Shown: positions 51,354-60,591, counted from the stretch's first letter. The stretch is 64,000 nucleotides of DNA from Erwinia sorbitola (GCF_009738185.1 NZ_CP046509.1:2545501-2609500); one strand, 5' to 3'. The notes: generated by a model not told the origin, from the sequence alone. Numbers and translations: made by a program.

Positions 51354-51366
51354 TAGGACTATTCCG
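51354..51366 (+). promoter_or_regulatory. Putative RcsAB box in the flhDC leader
   Basis: TAGGACTATTCCG matches 12 of 13 positions of the RcsAB consensus TRVGAAWAWTSYG as I remember it. It falls about 5-18 bases after the predicted flhDC start, the location used for Rcs repression in E. coli. Confidence 0.6.
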
Positions 51367-51431
51367 AAAACAAGGCAACTCTATCCCCTCTATTCGCGAC
51401 ATACAACGAGAGCCAGGCTAAATTTTAGATA

Positions 51432-51453
51432 AAGTGTGACGCAGATCACACTT
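51432..51453. promoter_or_regulatory. CRP-cAMP site upstream of flhDC
   Basis: AAGTGTGA-N6-TCACACTT is a perfect match to the CRP half-sites with correct 6-base spacing. Its centre (51442.5) is 71.5 bp upstream of the predicted transcription start, the E. coli spacing for flhDC activation. Confidence 0.85.
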
Positions 51454-52027
51454 TTAAGGCAAATATTTCCCAAAAACCCATCAGTAACGCTGTTGATTAG
51501 CTTACTAACTAACCATTTAGGTCATTTTTTGTAAATTTCACCCTGTAAGTAACCATTACAGTGAGGGCGAGAGGGTATCTGGTGCATTAAAGCGAAGCGG
51601 CCACAGCGAATCGGCAAAAACCAGAATAAAACAATGCTAAATTAAGCTTTTGTAGTCTTTTATCTTACTTAAGGAGGATTTACAGGCGAGTATAGTTAGT
51701 TACTTACGGTGAATATATGACCACTAAATAATATTAAAAATGTGACGTAACGCAGGTTTTTTAAAGGAAGTGACAGCGTTTTGTAAGCAGGCAGCGTCTT
51801 ATGTTCAACGCATGATAGTAGATGTAAATAAGCGTTACATAAGTGACGTGAATGTTTTTGGCGAGGTTTATAGGAATTACCTTATGAGTATCGACACACA
51901 GCAAAATTTCTTTAGCAAAAAGTGGATTTTTTTTACTTTCTGTGGGCTATGTGGTTATTTTTTCCACAATTAACCGCATAAATTGTGACGAACCTGGCAG
52001 GAATGGTGAAACGAGGAGGGTAAAAAT

Positions 52028-52047
52028 CAGGGGGAACGTGCCCCCTG
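52028..52047 (-). terminator. Terminator of otsBA
   Basis: CAGGGGG and CCCCCTG form a 7-bp GC stem with a 6-base loop, 35 bp beyond the otsA stop, followed on the minus strand by ATTTTTA. Confidence 0.75.
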
Positions 52048-52081
52048 TTATCAGCACTTCTTATTAAGAATGGACTTTTTA

Positions 52082-53512
52082 TCAGGCAAGTTTCGGAAAG
52101 GAGGCGACATTACTCTTCTTTTCGTCGGCCCTTCCCTGCTGGGGTAAGGCCTGTAAATCTTGCAGATAACTCTCACGCCAGTGAGCGATATCATTTTTAC
52201 GCAGCACCGCCATCATATCGTTATAGCGAGAGATACGTTCAGTACGTGACATGGTCAGCGCCTGATTCAGTGCGGCTGCGACTTCATCACGGTCATAAGG
52301 ATTCACAATCAGCGCTGAGGTCAGTTCGTTTGCCGCTCCGGCAAAGCGCGACAGCACCAGCACCCCCGGATCATCCGGATCCTGTGCGGCTACATACTCT
52401 TTTGCCACCAGATTCATGCCATCACGCAGCGGGGTTACCAGACCGATATCCGTCAGACGGAAGATTTTCATCAGCAGGCGACGATCAAAATGCTGGTTGA
52501 GATAGTAAAGAGGCGTCCAGCCCAGCGTACCGTATTTACCATTGATGCGCCCTGCTTCGGTCTCCAGCTGGTGGCGAATATCCTGGTAAGCCTGGACGTC
52601 ACCGCGTGAAGTTGGCGCAATCTGCGAGTAACGGATCTTGCCGTGATGCTGCGGGTAGTTCTCCAGCAGCGCCTCATAGGCGAGGAAACGTTCCGGCAAT
52701 CCTTTCGAATAGTCCAGGCGCTCGCAGGCAATAATATTTTGTGCGTCACCAAGATCTTTCTTCATCGCCACCATTTTTGGCGGCAGCGGGCCTTCAGCCA
52801 TTTCTTTAATGCTGTCCGGCTCAATACCAATCGGATAGACCTCAGTGGTAAAGCGATTGCCGAAAGCCCGGTGCTGTTTGCCTTCACCCGATAAGGTGGT
52901 TTGCAGCGATACGCACTCCAGGAAGGCAACGCGATCGCTTTCCGTCTGGAAGCCCAGCAGATCGTACTCGCACATCATCTCCAGCAGGTCTGCATGCGGC
53001 GGTAGTGCGTTAAAGATCTCCGGCGTCGGGAACGGAATATGCAGGAAGAAGCCAATACGGTTATTTACGCCCAGTTTGCGCAGTTCGGCAGCAAAAGGCA
53101 GCAGATGATAATCGTGGATCCATAACACATCATCTTCTTTCAGCAGCGGCAGCAAGCGCTCTGCCAGCAGCTTGTTAACGTGACGATAGCCATCCCAGGC
53201 CTCACGCTGGAAATTCACCAGATCGAGGCGATAATGGAAGGCGGGCCAGAGCACTCCATTGGAGAATTGCAGATAGTAGAGGTCATAATCGTTCTGGTTC
53301 AGTCCGAAAGAGGCGTAGGTGATACCATCCTGCTCGAGCATATTAAGCTCTTCATCATCCTCACCAATTTCATTAATTTCACCATTCCAGCCGTACCAGA
53401 CTCCACCTGTGGTTTTCAACGCATCGACAATGCCGACGGTAAGCCCCCCTGCACTGGCCTTACTGCCATCCGGGATAGCAATACGGTTAGATACAACAAC
53501 TAAGCGACTCAT
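52082..53512 (-). CDS. otsA: Trehalose-6-phosphate synthase
   Basis: OtsA joins UDP-glucose and glucose 6-phosphate to trehalose 6-phosphate, an osmotic-stress response. The 476-residue GT20 enzyme shows [12 protein letters not shown] at the N-terminus, [25 protein letters not shown] with D134, and the C-terminal nucleotide-sugar region [16 protein letters not shown]. It is 5 bp after otsB. uspC, which lies between flhDC and otsA in E. coli, is absent. Confidence 0.97.
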   Translation of the reverse strand: MSRLVVVSNRIAIPDGSKASAGGLTVGIVDALKTTGGVWYGWNGEINEIGEDDEELNMLEQDGITYASFGLNQNDYDLYYLQFSNGVLWPAFHYRLDLVNFQREAWDGYRHVNKLLAERLLPLLKEDDVLWIHDYHLLPFAAELRKLGVNNRIGFFLHIPFPTPEIFNALPPHADLLEMMCEYDLLGFQTESDRVAFLECVSLQTTLSGEGKQHRAFGNRFTTEVYPIGIEPDSIKEMAEGPLPPKMVAMKKDLGDAQNIIACERLDYSKGLPERFLAYEALLENYPQHHGKIRYSQIAPTSRGDVQAYQDIRHQLETEAGRINGKYGTLGWTPLYYLNQHFDRRLLMKIFRLTDIGLVTPLRDGMNLVAKEYVAAQDPDDPGVLVLSRFAGAANELTSALIVNPYDRDEVAAALNQALTMSRTERISRYNDMMAVLRKNDIAHWRESYLQDLQALPQQGRADEKKSNVASFPKLA

Positions 53513-53517
53513 AAGCC

Positions 53518-54297
53518 TTAACTCCTTACTGACGTTGATACGTCTTCATCTGTTTTTATTCGTGTCTGCGCCAGCCAGCGATAAACGGCGGTAACATCAC
53601 TGAGACGTCCCTGCGCGTTGCTGGTGCCGGCACCGACTTTAATGGATATGCCATCCAGGGCATTGACCGCGATAAACCCTGCTTCATCGGTCAGATCGTC
53701 TCCGAGAAATACCGGGACACGCCCGGCAAAAGGAGGGTATTGCATAAAATCTTTAATCGCAGCGCCTTTGTTAACGCCCTGTGGCTTCAGCTCGACCACA
53801 CATTTTCCCGGCTGCTGTACCAGCTCAGGGAAGCGTGCCACCAGCGACGCCGCCAGCTGCTCAATCGCCTGCTGATACTGCGGGGCCTGGCGATAGTGCA
53901 GAGCAAACGCCATACCTTTATTTTCCAGCGAAGTCCCCGGCAGCGCTGCTATTGCCGCATCCAGTTCACGGCTGATGGCGGTGACGGTAGCGGGCGCAAG
54001 CGCAATGCGGGTAATTTGTCCTTCGCTATTACGCCGTTCGGCACCGTGTACGCCGGCCATCGGCAATACCAGCGGCGACGCCAGCGCATCAAGTTGATCA
54101 ATCGGGCGACCAGAAACCAGTGCCACGGCTCCTTCGCACTGCTGTGCCAGCCGCTTAAGATCATCCAGCACCTGCACAGGAATGGAGACCTCATCGGGGC
54201 GCGGCTTAATCGCTGCCAGGGTACCGTCCACATCGAAGAAAAAGGCGTATCGCGTTTCTGCATGCAGCGGGGGAACGAAATCTGTCTGAGTTGTCAC
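53518..54297 (-). CDS. otsB: Trehalose-6-phosphate phosphatase
   Basis: OtsB removes phosphate from trehalose 6-phosphate. The 259-residue HAD-family protein has motif I FFDVDGTLA with the nucleophile Asp, motif II in ALVSGRPI, and motif IV in FLGDDLTDEAGF. The ATG follows an AGGAGGAA site. It is first of the otsBA pair and probably RpoS-controlled, by analogy with E. coli. Confidence 0.96.
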   Translation of the reverse strand: MTTQTDFVPPLHAETRYAFFFDVDGTLAAIKPRPDEVSIPVQVLDDLKRLAQQCEGAVALVSGRPIDQLDALASPLVLPMAGVHGAERRNSEGQITRIALAPATVTAISRELDAAIAALPGTSLENKGMAFALHYRQAPQYQQAIEQLAASLVARFPELVQQPGKCVVELKPQGVNKGAAIKDFMQYPPFAGRVPVFLGDDLTDEAGFIAVNALDGISIKVGAGTSNAQGRLSDVTAVYRWLAQTRIKTDEDVSTSVRS

Positions 54298-54482
54298 ACA
54301 TTCCTCCTGAGTAATGGATTAGGAAGATGCTGCTGACAATGAGGGGGGACAGCGTGGTCTGACGAACGGCGCTAAATCAAACCTGTCGTCAGACGAAGTC
54401 GAGGGCGTAATGCCAGGGGGTAGCCCTCAGTGCAGACAACATCAGGCTAAAGTATAGCGGGGTTTCCAGATCCTGCCAGAAA

Positions 54483-55709
54483 TCAGGCGCTAACTGGCTG
54501 CTGCCACAGTGAATTCACATCAATACCCGGCCAGCGGTTTGCTTCTTCCGGCCCGACAATATTGTCTTCACAGTGCAGACTGGCAAGATCGATAGTATGC
54601 GGCGTCAGCCGTTTCCCGCTGTTAAGCGAGAAGAAAACACAGATTTTTGGTTGCAGCAGCGAGGTTTCCCCCGGTTCGGTTACCACCCCTAAACGCCCGG
54701 AGGAGAGACGCACCAGCGAGCCAACGGGATAGATGCCAACCGCTTTGACAAACGCGTACAGCAGCTTGCGGTCAAAGTGCCCGTCCCAGTTCGCCATCTG
54801 GTTCATTGCACTGGCAGGATTCCAGCCTGCTTTGTAGGGACGATCGGAGGTGACCGCATCGTAAACGTCACAGATAGCCGCCATCCTTGCCAGCAGAGAG
54901 ATTCCACTGGCACGCAGCCCGTCCGGATAGCCGGAGCCGTTAACCTTTTCGTGGTGATGTAATGCAACATCCTGGAGATCTTCATTGGCCCCGCTCAGTC
55001 GCAGGATCTCAGCACCCGCTACCGGGTGATGCTTCATAATTTCAAATTCTTCATCCGTCAGCTTGCCCGGTTTGTTCAGGATCGTCAGCGGTATCGCCGC
55101 CTTCCCTACGTCATGCAGCAGCCCTGCCATGCCCGCTCGCTTAGTCTGCTCTTCATCCAGCCCCAGCTGTGCCGCCAGCGACAGCATTAAAGCGCAGACT
55201 GCCACGGAATGAAGATAGGTGTAATCATCATGAGATTTCAGGCGTACCACGCTGAGTATTGCGGCCGGATGGCGATTAAGCGAACCGGCAATATCATTTA
55301 CCAGCGGCACCGTACTCTCTGAATTAAAGGTTTTGCCCATCCGCGCATTGTTGAACATATGCATCACCGGGCCTTTGGCTGCCAGACAGATTTTCTGCGC
55401 CTGAGCCATCTCACTCTGCATCGTTACCACACCATCTTGCGCTACAGCCTGCGGCGAAATATAGACGTCAGCAGCTTCAGTAACGGCCTGTAGAAGCGGC
55501 AGTTCCGGGCATATTTTTACATCAGGAGCACGACCACGGGAGAGATCGATCCACACTTCACGGACGCCACTTTCCTGGATAGCTTTAATATGGACGACAT
55601 TACACAGCAGCATTTCATTGTGAACCAGCGGATGCTTTAGCCAGAACACATCCAGCTTGTGCAGATACATCCCCGTTTGCAGTTCAGTCACCGCAATACT
55701 TATGATCAT
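54483..55709 (-). CDS. HD-GYP cyclic-di-GMP phosphodiesterase with DUF3391
   Basis: A 408-residue cytoplasmic protein from the ATG at 55709 (GGGGGAGG upstream). The frame runs 32 codons further but without homology. The N-terminal DUF3391 domain (about 1-130, with LQTGMYLHKLDVFWLKHPL) precedes an HD-GYP domain with H199 and D200 in LLHDVGK and an intact HHHEKVNGSGYP at 251-262, so hydrolysis of c-di-GMP is expected. No membrane or receiver domain is seen. Its place between otsBA and a DUF1275 gene, near the flagellar cluster, suggests a role in motility or biofilm control, which is inference. A GGCCG repeat lies 142 bp upstream. Confidence 0.88.
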   Translation of the reverse strand: MIISIAVTELQTGMYLHKLDVFWLKHPLVHNEMLLCNVVHIKAIQESGVREVWIDLSRGRAPDVKICPELPLLQAVTEAADVYISPQAVAQDGVVTMQSEMAQAQKICLAAKGPVMHMFNNARMGKTFNSESTVPLVNDIAGSLNRHPAAILSVVRLKSHDDYTYLHSVAVCALMLSLAAQLGLDEEQTKRAGMAGLLHDVGKAAIPLTILNKPGKLTDEEFEIMKHHPVAGAEILRLSGANEDLQDVALHHHEKVNGSGYPDGLRASGISLLARMAAICDVYDAVTSDRPYKAGWNPASAMNQMANWDGHFDRKLLYAFVKAVGIYPVGSLVRLSSGRLGVVTEPGETSLLQPKICVFFSLNSGKRLTPHTIDLASLHCEDNIVGPEEANRWPGIDVNSLWQQPVSA

Positions 55710-56084
55710 CCGGCCTCCCCCACAACAATGTGCTTTCCATTCCCTCATTACTATCGGCACCTGAACAAAAAACCTGCGGGTCTTTTCACGAAACCGCCAG
55801 CGCATGACGCGTTATTTTCGTCAAATGTGTTCCTGCTCACGCTGCACCCAGGCCGGGCCGGGCCGGGCCGGGCAAGATTAAAAAGAGAAATTACCGCCAC
55901 ACGGGGCTTTTATTGACAGGACTTTAACTAACTGGAGGAAAATACACAGGGAGATTCAGATCCGTCTGGAATATCAAGCCTGTCCGCGATCCCGCCCGCA
56001 CATTCTGTCGCAATGCGCTACATTGCGTTAAACAACCGGCCATCAGTACCACTGAAGCGCCAGCATCCAGACTAAGGGGCGATA
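55710..56084. other. Divergent region between HD-GYP and DUF1275 genes
   Basis: This 375-bp interval holds the promoters of both divergent genes. Its notable element is the pentanucleotide repeat at 55851-55873. I see no open frame with a good start. Confidence 0.55.
55851..55873. repeat. GGCCG pentanucleotide tandem repeat
   Basis: Four perfect GGCCG units plus GGC run in tandem, 142-164 bp upstream of the HD-GYP start. Such short repeats can change copy number by slippage. Nothing else like it occurs in the window. Confidence 0.9.
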
Positions 56085-56816
56085 ATGTTCAATATGATGA
56101 TCAAAAGAAAGGGCGAGCGCAGGCATACGGAAGATCGCTATCTGGCACTGGTACTGGCCACCAGCGCCGGGCTGCTGAATGCGATGGCGCTCGGGGCGTT
56201 TGGTGTTTTCCCGTCACATATGTCCGGTAATGCTTCTCAGCTCTCCACCGAAGTTTCACGGGTGGATATTAAAGACCTGGTGTTTTTACTGTCAATCCTG
56301 GCGGCGTTTGTTATCGGCTGCGTGACCGCCCGTCTGATGGTAATTGCCGGTATCAGAAATAATATTCGTACTATCTTCAGCCTGATCCTTCTCACTGAAG
56401 GTGTGCTGCTGATAATGATGTCGGCGTTTGAACTGCTGTTCTACTCGACCGCTAATAACCGTGAGGTGATTGTGTTCCTTGGCTTTTTAATGGGGATCCA
56501 TAACGCCACCTCGACGCAGCTCTCGAATGGTCGCGTACGCTCAACCCATATTACCGGCACGCTGACCGATGCAGGTATTGCGCTTGGCTCTCTGATGGCC
56601 ACCCTCAGCCGTCACGATCCGTCTAAGCAGGTAAACGTGCAGCGTAAACAGTTTATTACCCATCTGATTACCATCCTCTCGTTTCTCAGCGGCGGTATTG
56701 CCGGGCTGTTGCTGTTTGAGGCGTTTGGCTTCAGTTCGATGATTGCCGTAGGCGGTTTTCTGGTGGTGGTTGCTCTCAGCTCAATAGCTGTCACCGTGCA
56801 GATGACCAAACGCTAA
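56085..56816 (+). CDS. DUF1275 (YoaK-like) membrane protein
   Basis: A 243-residue integral membrane protein with about six hydrophobic segments, of the DUF1275/YoaK family. Family blocks are ATSAGLLNAMALGAFGVFPSHMSGNASQL near the start, FLGFLMGIHNATSTQLSNG in the middle, and THITGTLTDAGIALG. The function of the family is unknown. AAGGGG precedes the ATG at 56085; two further ATGs lie within five codons. It is divergent from the HD-GYP gene. Confidence 0.85.
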   Translation: MFNMMIKRKGERRHTEDRYLALVLATSAGLLNAMALGAFGVFPSHMSGNASQLSTEVSRVDIKDLVFLLSILAAFVIGCVTARLMVIAGIRNNIRTIFSLILLTEGVLLIMMSAFELLFYSTANNREVIVFLGFLMGIHNATSTQLSNGRVRSTHITGTLTDAGIALGSLMATLSRHDPSKQVNVQRKQFITHLITILSFLSGGIAGLLLFEAFGFSSMIAVGGFLVVVALSSIAVTVQMTKR

Positions 56817-56959
56817 CGCCCTGCCCGCCAATCTCGCGTAATAACCGCGTTTATCCTCCCCTGACGCCGCCCTTTTCAGAGCTGCGTCATAAAATAACAA
56901 TTTGATCTGACCCGATGTAACATTTTCGTTGCGGAAAAAAACAGAGTGCTCAACTATAG

Positions 56960-56986
56960 GTAGAACGTTCTACTAAAACGTTCTAC
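56960..56986. promoter_or_regulatory. Tandem LacI-type operators before the PTS gene
   Basis: GTAGAACGTTCTAC (56960-56973) is a perfect 14-bp palindrome. It is followed by TAAAACGTTCTAC (56974-56986), a second copy of the AACGTT core 13 bp away. The core resembles MalI operators. They lie 54 bp or more before the PTS start and are probably bound by the adjacent LacI-family protein. Confidence 0.65.
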
Positions 56987-57039
56987 TCAACTCAGACACA
57001 CCCATAATTATTTAAAACTATGTCCCAGCAGGAGACACT

Positions 57040-58539
57040 ATGCGTTTTTTTTCCGGGTTCTTAAAATCGCTTTCAAAGCTGTCGATGATCGGCCGTGCGC
57101 TGATGTTACCCATTTCCCTGCTACCCGCGGCGGGTCTGCTGCTGGCCTTCGGGGATAAATTCCACCTGCCGCTGATGATGAATGCCGGTGGAGTGATCTT
57201 CGATAACCTGCCGTTGCTGTTTGCGGTAGGCTCCGCCGTAGGTCTCGCCTCAGAATCGGGGATTGCTGCGCTGGCCGCGACGGTTTCCGTACTGATTACC
57301 AATATGACCATTGGTACCGTAATGCATATCACGCCTGAAATGGCAGCCAGCGGCGGCAAGTATGCGATGGTGATTGGTATTCCGACATTGCAGATGGGGG
57401 TGTTTGGCGGCCTGATCTGCGGGGTGCTGGCGGCCTGGTGTTTCAATCGTTTTCATACTTTGCAGCTGCCTGAGTTTCTTGGTTTCTTCTCCGGCAAGCG
57501 TTTTGTTGCCATCGCCACCGCCTTTCTCTCTTTCCTGCTCGGGCTGGCGCTGCCATACGTCTGGCAGCATATTCAGGCGGGCATTGATGCGCTGTCTGTG
57601 GTGGTGAACGGCGATAATCAGGCGCTATCGACCTTTATTTTTGGTCTGGTAGAGCGTGCGCTGATCCCGCTGGGTCTGCATCATATCTGGTACCCATCCT
57701 TCTGGTACTCCTTCGGTGACTACACCACCCAGGCAGGCCAGGTAATTCACGGTGACCAGACCATCTGGTTCAAAATGCTGGAAGAAGGCACTAAATCCTT
57801 TAGCAGCGACAGCTACCAGAATGCCGGTAAGTTTATGCAGGGCGAATTCCCGCTGATGCTGTTTGCACTGCCTGCTGCCTGTCTGGCGATGTACCATGAA
57901 GCCAATACCAAAAACAAAAAAATCGCCTTCGGTATTCTGTTCTCAGCGGCGCTCACCTGCTTCCTGACCGGGATCACCGAGCCGGTGGAGTTCACCTTTA
58001 TCTTTGTTGCCCCGCTGCTCTATGTGTTTAACGCTATTATGGCGGGCCTCTCCTATATGTGTATGTACCTGCTGCACGCGCATATTGCCAAATCATTCTC
58101 CGCCGGGATGATTGACTATATCTCCTTTGGTATTCTGCCTTCCTTTAACGGCTTCCAGACCAACTACATCAGCGCGGTGATTGTTGGGGTGCCGATGGCG
58201 GCCATCTACTATGTGGTGTTCCGCTTTGTTATCCGCCGCTTTGATGTGAAAACCCCAGGCCGTGCCGACATTACCGCCAACGCCGGGGATAAAAGCGATG
58301 TCGAGCTGGCGACGGAAATTGTCGGGCTGCTGGGCGGCAGTAAAAACATCGGCAGCGTCGGTGCCTGTATTACCCGACTGCGCCTCGAAGTGGAAAACAG
58401 CGAGCTGATCGATAAAGACGGGCTGTATCACCTTGGTGCCCGCGGGGTGGTATTTGTCGGAGATAACGGTATTCAGGTGATCTTCGGCGCTCGTGCGCAG
58501 TTTATTGCCAGGGAAATGAGCCTGCTTACCGGGCGGTAA
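57040..58539 (+). CDS. Glucose-family PTS transporter, EIICB subunits
   Basis: A 499-residue sugar permease of the glucose/maltose PTS superfamily that imports and phosphorylates its sugar. The EIIC domain (about 1-400) has ten or so membrane segments, LGLHHIWYP, and the signature GITEPVEFTFIFVAP. After a KTPGR linker, the EIIB domain (about 420-499) has the phosphocysteine C443 in GACITRLRLEV. No EIIA domain is fused, so an EIIA such as Crr must act in trans. Similarity in layout is to MalX, PtsG and GlvC; the substrate is not certain. LacI operators lie upstream and a MalI-like regulator downstream. Confidence 0.88.
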   Translation: MRFFSGFLKSLSKLSMIGRALMLPISLLPAAGLLLAFGDKFHLPLMMNAGGVIFDNLPLLFAVGSAVGLASESGIAALAATVSVLITNMTIGTVMHITPEMAASGGKYAMVIGIPTLQMGVFGGLICGVLAAWCFNRFHTLQLPEFLGFFSGKRFVAIATAFLSFLLGLALPYVWQHIQAGIDALSVVVNGDNQALSTFIFGLVERALIPLGLHHIWYPSFWYSFGDYTTQAGQVIHGDQTIWFKMLEEGTKSFSSDSYQNAGKFMQGEFPLMLFALPAACLAMYHEANTKNKKIAFGILFSAALTCFLTGITEPVEFTFIFVAPLLYVFNAIMAGLSYMCMYLLHAHIAKSFSAGMIDYISFGILPSFNGFQTNYISAVIVGVPMAAIYYVVFRFVIRRFDVKTPGRADITANAGDKSDVELATEIVGLLGGSKNIGSVGACITRLRLEVENSELIDKDGLYHLGARGVVFVGDNGIQVIFGARAQFIAREMSLLTGR

Positions 58540-58553
58540 CTGGCACAAATCGT

Positions 58554-58586
58554 CGTCTCCTGTATGCTACGGGAGACGCGTTTTTT
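58554..58586 (+). terminator. Terminator between the PTS and LacI-family genes
   Basis: CGTCTCC (58554-58560) and GGAGACG (58572-58578) form a 7-bp stem followed by CGTTTTTT. It ends 12 bp before the regulator start, so it may partly uncouple the two genes or act as an attenuator. Confidence 0.75.
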
Positions 58587-58598
58587 ACAAGGAATACA

Positions 58599-59615
58599 AT
58601 GAAGAAGGTCAGCATCATTGATGTGGCGAAACTGGCGGGCGTTTCAGTCTCTACGGTGTCGCTGGTTCTGCGTCAAAAAGGGAAGATCTCGGCGCAAACC
58701 ATAGAAAAGGTCAAAGAGGCCATTACGGAACTGGGCTACGTGCATAACGTTGCCGCTGCCAATCTGCGCGCGAATACCTCTAACCTGATTGGCCTGATTG
58801 TGCGCGACTTCAGCGATACTTTTAATCTGAAGGTGATCACCAGCATCGTGCAGACGCTGGAGCAGCAGGGTTATATGGTGTTTCTTGCTCATCCACAGGA
58901 TGATGAGGAGCGTCTGGTGCAGTGCCTGCTTTCATTCAGCCGCCAGGGCGTGGCGGGAGTGATCTACCTCACGGCTAATGCCACCAGGCTGACGCTGCCT
59001 GAACCTGTCCGCCTCAGTTCGCTGCCGCTGGTTACCGTTTCTCAGGCGATGATCGAGGGCCAGTACGATCTGGTGATGCGCGATAATCGCCAGGCTGCCG
59101 CTCAGGCAACCCGCTATCTGATCGAGCGCGGGCATCGCAATATTGCCTATGTCGGTGGCGAGGCCAGCTGTCAGATCCGCGCACAGCGGCTGGCTGGTTA
59201 CCGTATGGCGCTTCAGCATTACGGCTTACCTTATAAAGAGGAGTTTACGCCCCCCTGCCAGGAAGAGACCAATGCCGCACGGCTGGCCACCCGCCGCCTG
59301 CTGGAGAGTAACAATAAGATCACCGCCCTGCTCTGCCACTCCTCCCATGCCATTATTGGCTGCCTGAACGGTATCCATCAGGTGGGGCGCACCGTCGGTA
59401 AAGACGTGTTTCTTACCCAGCAGGTATCGCTGCTTGGCTTTGAAGATATGTTGCAGATTAACCTCAGCTCCCCCTCTTTCACCTATGTTTCTTCCGCCAG
59501 CGATGAGACCGGCAGACAGGCAGCGGCGCTAATTCTGCGCAAAATTCAGCAAAGTGATTTGCCTCCTCAGCGCATTGTGGTCTCGGGTGAGCTGGTTCTC
59601 AGAGAGTCCGCCTGA
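58599..59615 (+). CDS. LacI-family transcriptional regulator (MalI-like)
   Basis: A 338-residue repressor with an N-terminal LacI helix-turn-helix (VSIIDVAKLAGVSVSTVSLVL, residues 4-24) and hinge, then a periplasmic-binding-protein-like sensor domain with GLIVRDFSDTFN, GHRNIAYVGGE and QVSLLGFEDML. It is most like MalI, which represses the adjacent PTS gene malX in E. coli. The tandem AACGTT operators upstream of the PTS gene are the likely target. AAGGAA precedes ATG. Confidence 0.88.
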   Translation: MKKVSIIDVAKLAGVSVSTVSLVLRQKGKISAQTIEKVKEAITELGYVHNVAAANLRANTSNLIGLIVRDFSDTFNLKVITSIVQTLEQQGYMVFLAHPQDDEERLVQCLLSFSRQGVAGVIYLTANATRLTLPEPVRLSSLPLVTVSQAMIEGQYDLVMRDNRQAAAQATRYLIERGHRNIAYVGGEASCQIRAQRLAGYRMALQHYGLPYKEEFTPPCQEETNAARLATRRLLESNNKITALLCHSSHAIIGCLNGIHQVGRTVGKDVFLTQQVSLLGFEDMLQINLSSPSFTYVSSASDETGRQAAALILRKIQQSDLPPQRIVVSGELVLRESA

Positions 59616-59622
59616 TCCCCTG

Positions 59623-60516
59623 TTACAGCTGCCCGGTGTTGACCCGTTTGCCGATATCTTTCAGCTGCGAATATTTCTCCAGCAGCTGCGGACCATCATC
59701 AAGGCTCATGGCAAACATCCACATATAGGTCATTACCGAGTAGATATGACCGGCATCGCTGCCGCCGCTGTTGGCCATACTGACAATGGTAAAAGCAAAC
59801 AGCAGCGCCACCATTGCGCCAATCGAGAGATAGCCCAGCGCTTCACGATCTGACAGACGAATACGCAGCCCCGCCAGCACCCGATAGTGCCGAACCAGCG
59901 ACGAAGTATTGGCATGACTGACAAAGCGCACTTCGCGCTCCAGCCGGTTATTTAACCTGCCAAACAGCAGCTCATTTTTATGCGTGTAGCGACGCAGGAA
60001 CAGAGAGAAAAACAGCAGTATTCCCAGACAGGCGATCCCGGTCCAGAACTCAATCAGCAACAGCATCACCGCTGCCCCGCTGATAGATGCCAGGGTGGTG
60101 ATCAGCACCGGCAGATGCTTTTCAAAGAAATCAACAAACTCGCGTGACAGCGCCACGCGTGCCGCAATGGTAGAGTGTGAGTGTTTATCTTCACGCTGCT
60201 GGAGTATCACCGGCACCGCCAGCTCCGCATAAATACGCGCAAAGGTTCGCGTATCCACGCTGCGCCGCGCCGCGCCGATCGCCCACATCACCAGCACCAT
60301 TAGCGCATACAGCAGCGCATGCGCAGGCTTTGCATTCAGCGTGGCGTTAATTGCAAACCCCGCCAGCAGTGGATAAAGCAGATAGGTGATATTTTCCGCC
60401 ACCACCAGCAAAAGAGTAATGATCAGTTTTTTGCTATGGCGACGGCCCAGCCGTTTCAGGGTGATGGCGGCACTGCCGGAAGCCGCGACGGGTTCCGGTA
60501 TTTTACAGGTTTGCAT
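59623..60516 (-). CDS. ABC-transporter six-helix membrane protein without ATPase domain
   Basis: A 297-residue protein with about five or six hydrophobic segments, of the type-1 ABC exporter membrane-domain kind. It begins MQTCKIPEPVAASGSAAI and has LLVVAENITYLLYPLLAGFAINATLN as first helices and a long cytoplasmic stretch FVSHANTSSLVRHYRVLAGLRIRLSDRE. There is no Walker A, signature or Walker B, and no separate ATPase gene next to it. Function is unknown. It diverges from a TetR-family gene across a 93-bp gap with two perfect operators, so it is probably a TetR-controlled transporter component or an independent membrane protein. It is convergent with the LacI gene. Confidence 0.75.
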   Translation of the reverse strand: MQTCKIPEPVAASGSAAITLKRLGRRHSKKLIITLLLVVAENITYLLYPLLAGFAINATLNAKPAHALLYALMVLVMWAIGAARRSVDTRTFARIYAELAVPVILQQREDKHSHSTIAARVALSREFVDFFEKHLPVLITTLASISGAAVMLLLIEFWTGIACLGILLFFSLFLRRYTHKNELLFGRLNNRLEREVRFVSHANTSSLVRHYRVLAGLRIRLSDREALGYLSIGAMVALLFAFTIVSMANSGGSDAGHIYSVMTYMWMFAMSLDDGPQLLEKYSQLKDIGKRVNTGQL

Positions 60517-60540
60517 GATACTCTTTCTGGTAAGATTATG

Positions 60541-60591
60541 TTTGAGCGGTTGCTCAAAACCGCCGAAAGTCTATTTGAGCACCTGCTCAAA
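60541..60591. promoter_or_regulatory. Two TetR-type operators
   Basis: TTTGAGCGGTTGCTCAAA (60541-60558) and TTTGAGCACCTGCTCAAA (60574-60591) share palindromic arms TTTGAGC/GCTCAAA. Their centres are 33 bp apart, close to three helical turns. They fill the divergent gap between the TetR-family gene and the six-helix protein gene and likely control both. Confidence 0.8.

Larger units (their letters stand above)
51116..52027. promoter_or_regulatory. flhDC upstream regulatory region
   Basis: About 0.9 kb without a convincing gene separates flhD from the otsA terminator. It is AT-rich and holds a CRP site and an RcsAB box (listed separately). On the minus strand TAGAGT (51383-51378) is a plausible -10 giving a start near 51371 and a leader of about 255 nt, like E. 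coli flhDC. Beyond the CRP site, roughly 51460-52020 shows no recognisable element. An open frame of 67 codons at 51770 has a poor start and is not called. Confidence 0.7.

Noticed and set aside
51770..51973. 67-codon open frame upstream of flhDC
   Set aside because: It begins with GTG only one base after an AAGGA, too close for a ribosome site, has no recognisable domain and lies in regulatory sequence.
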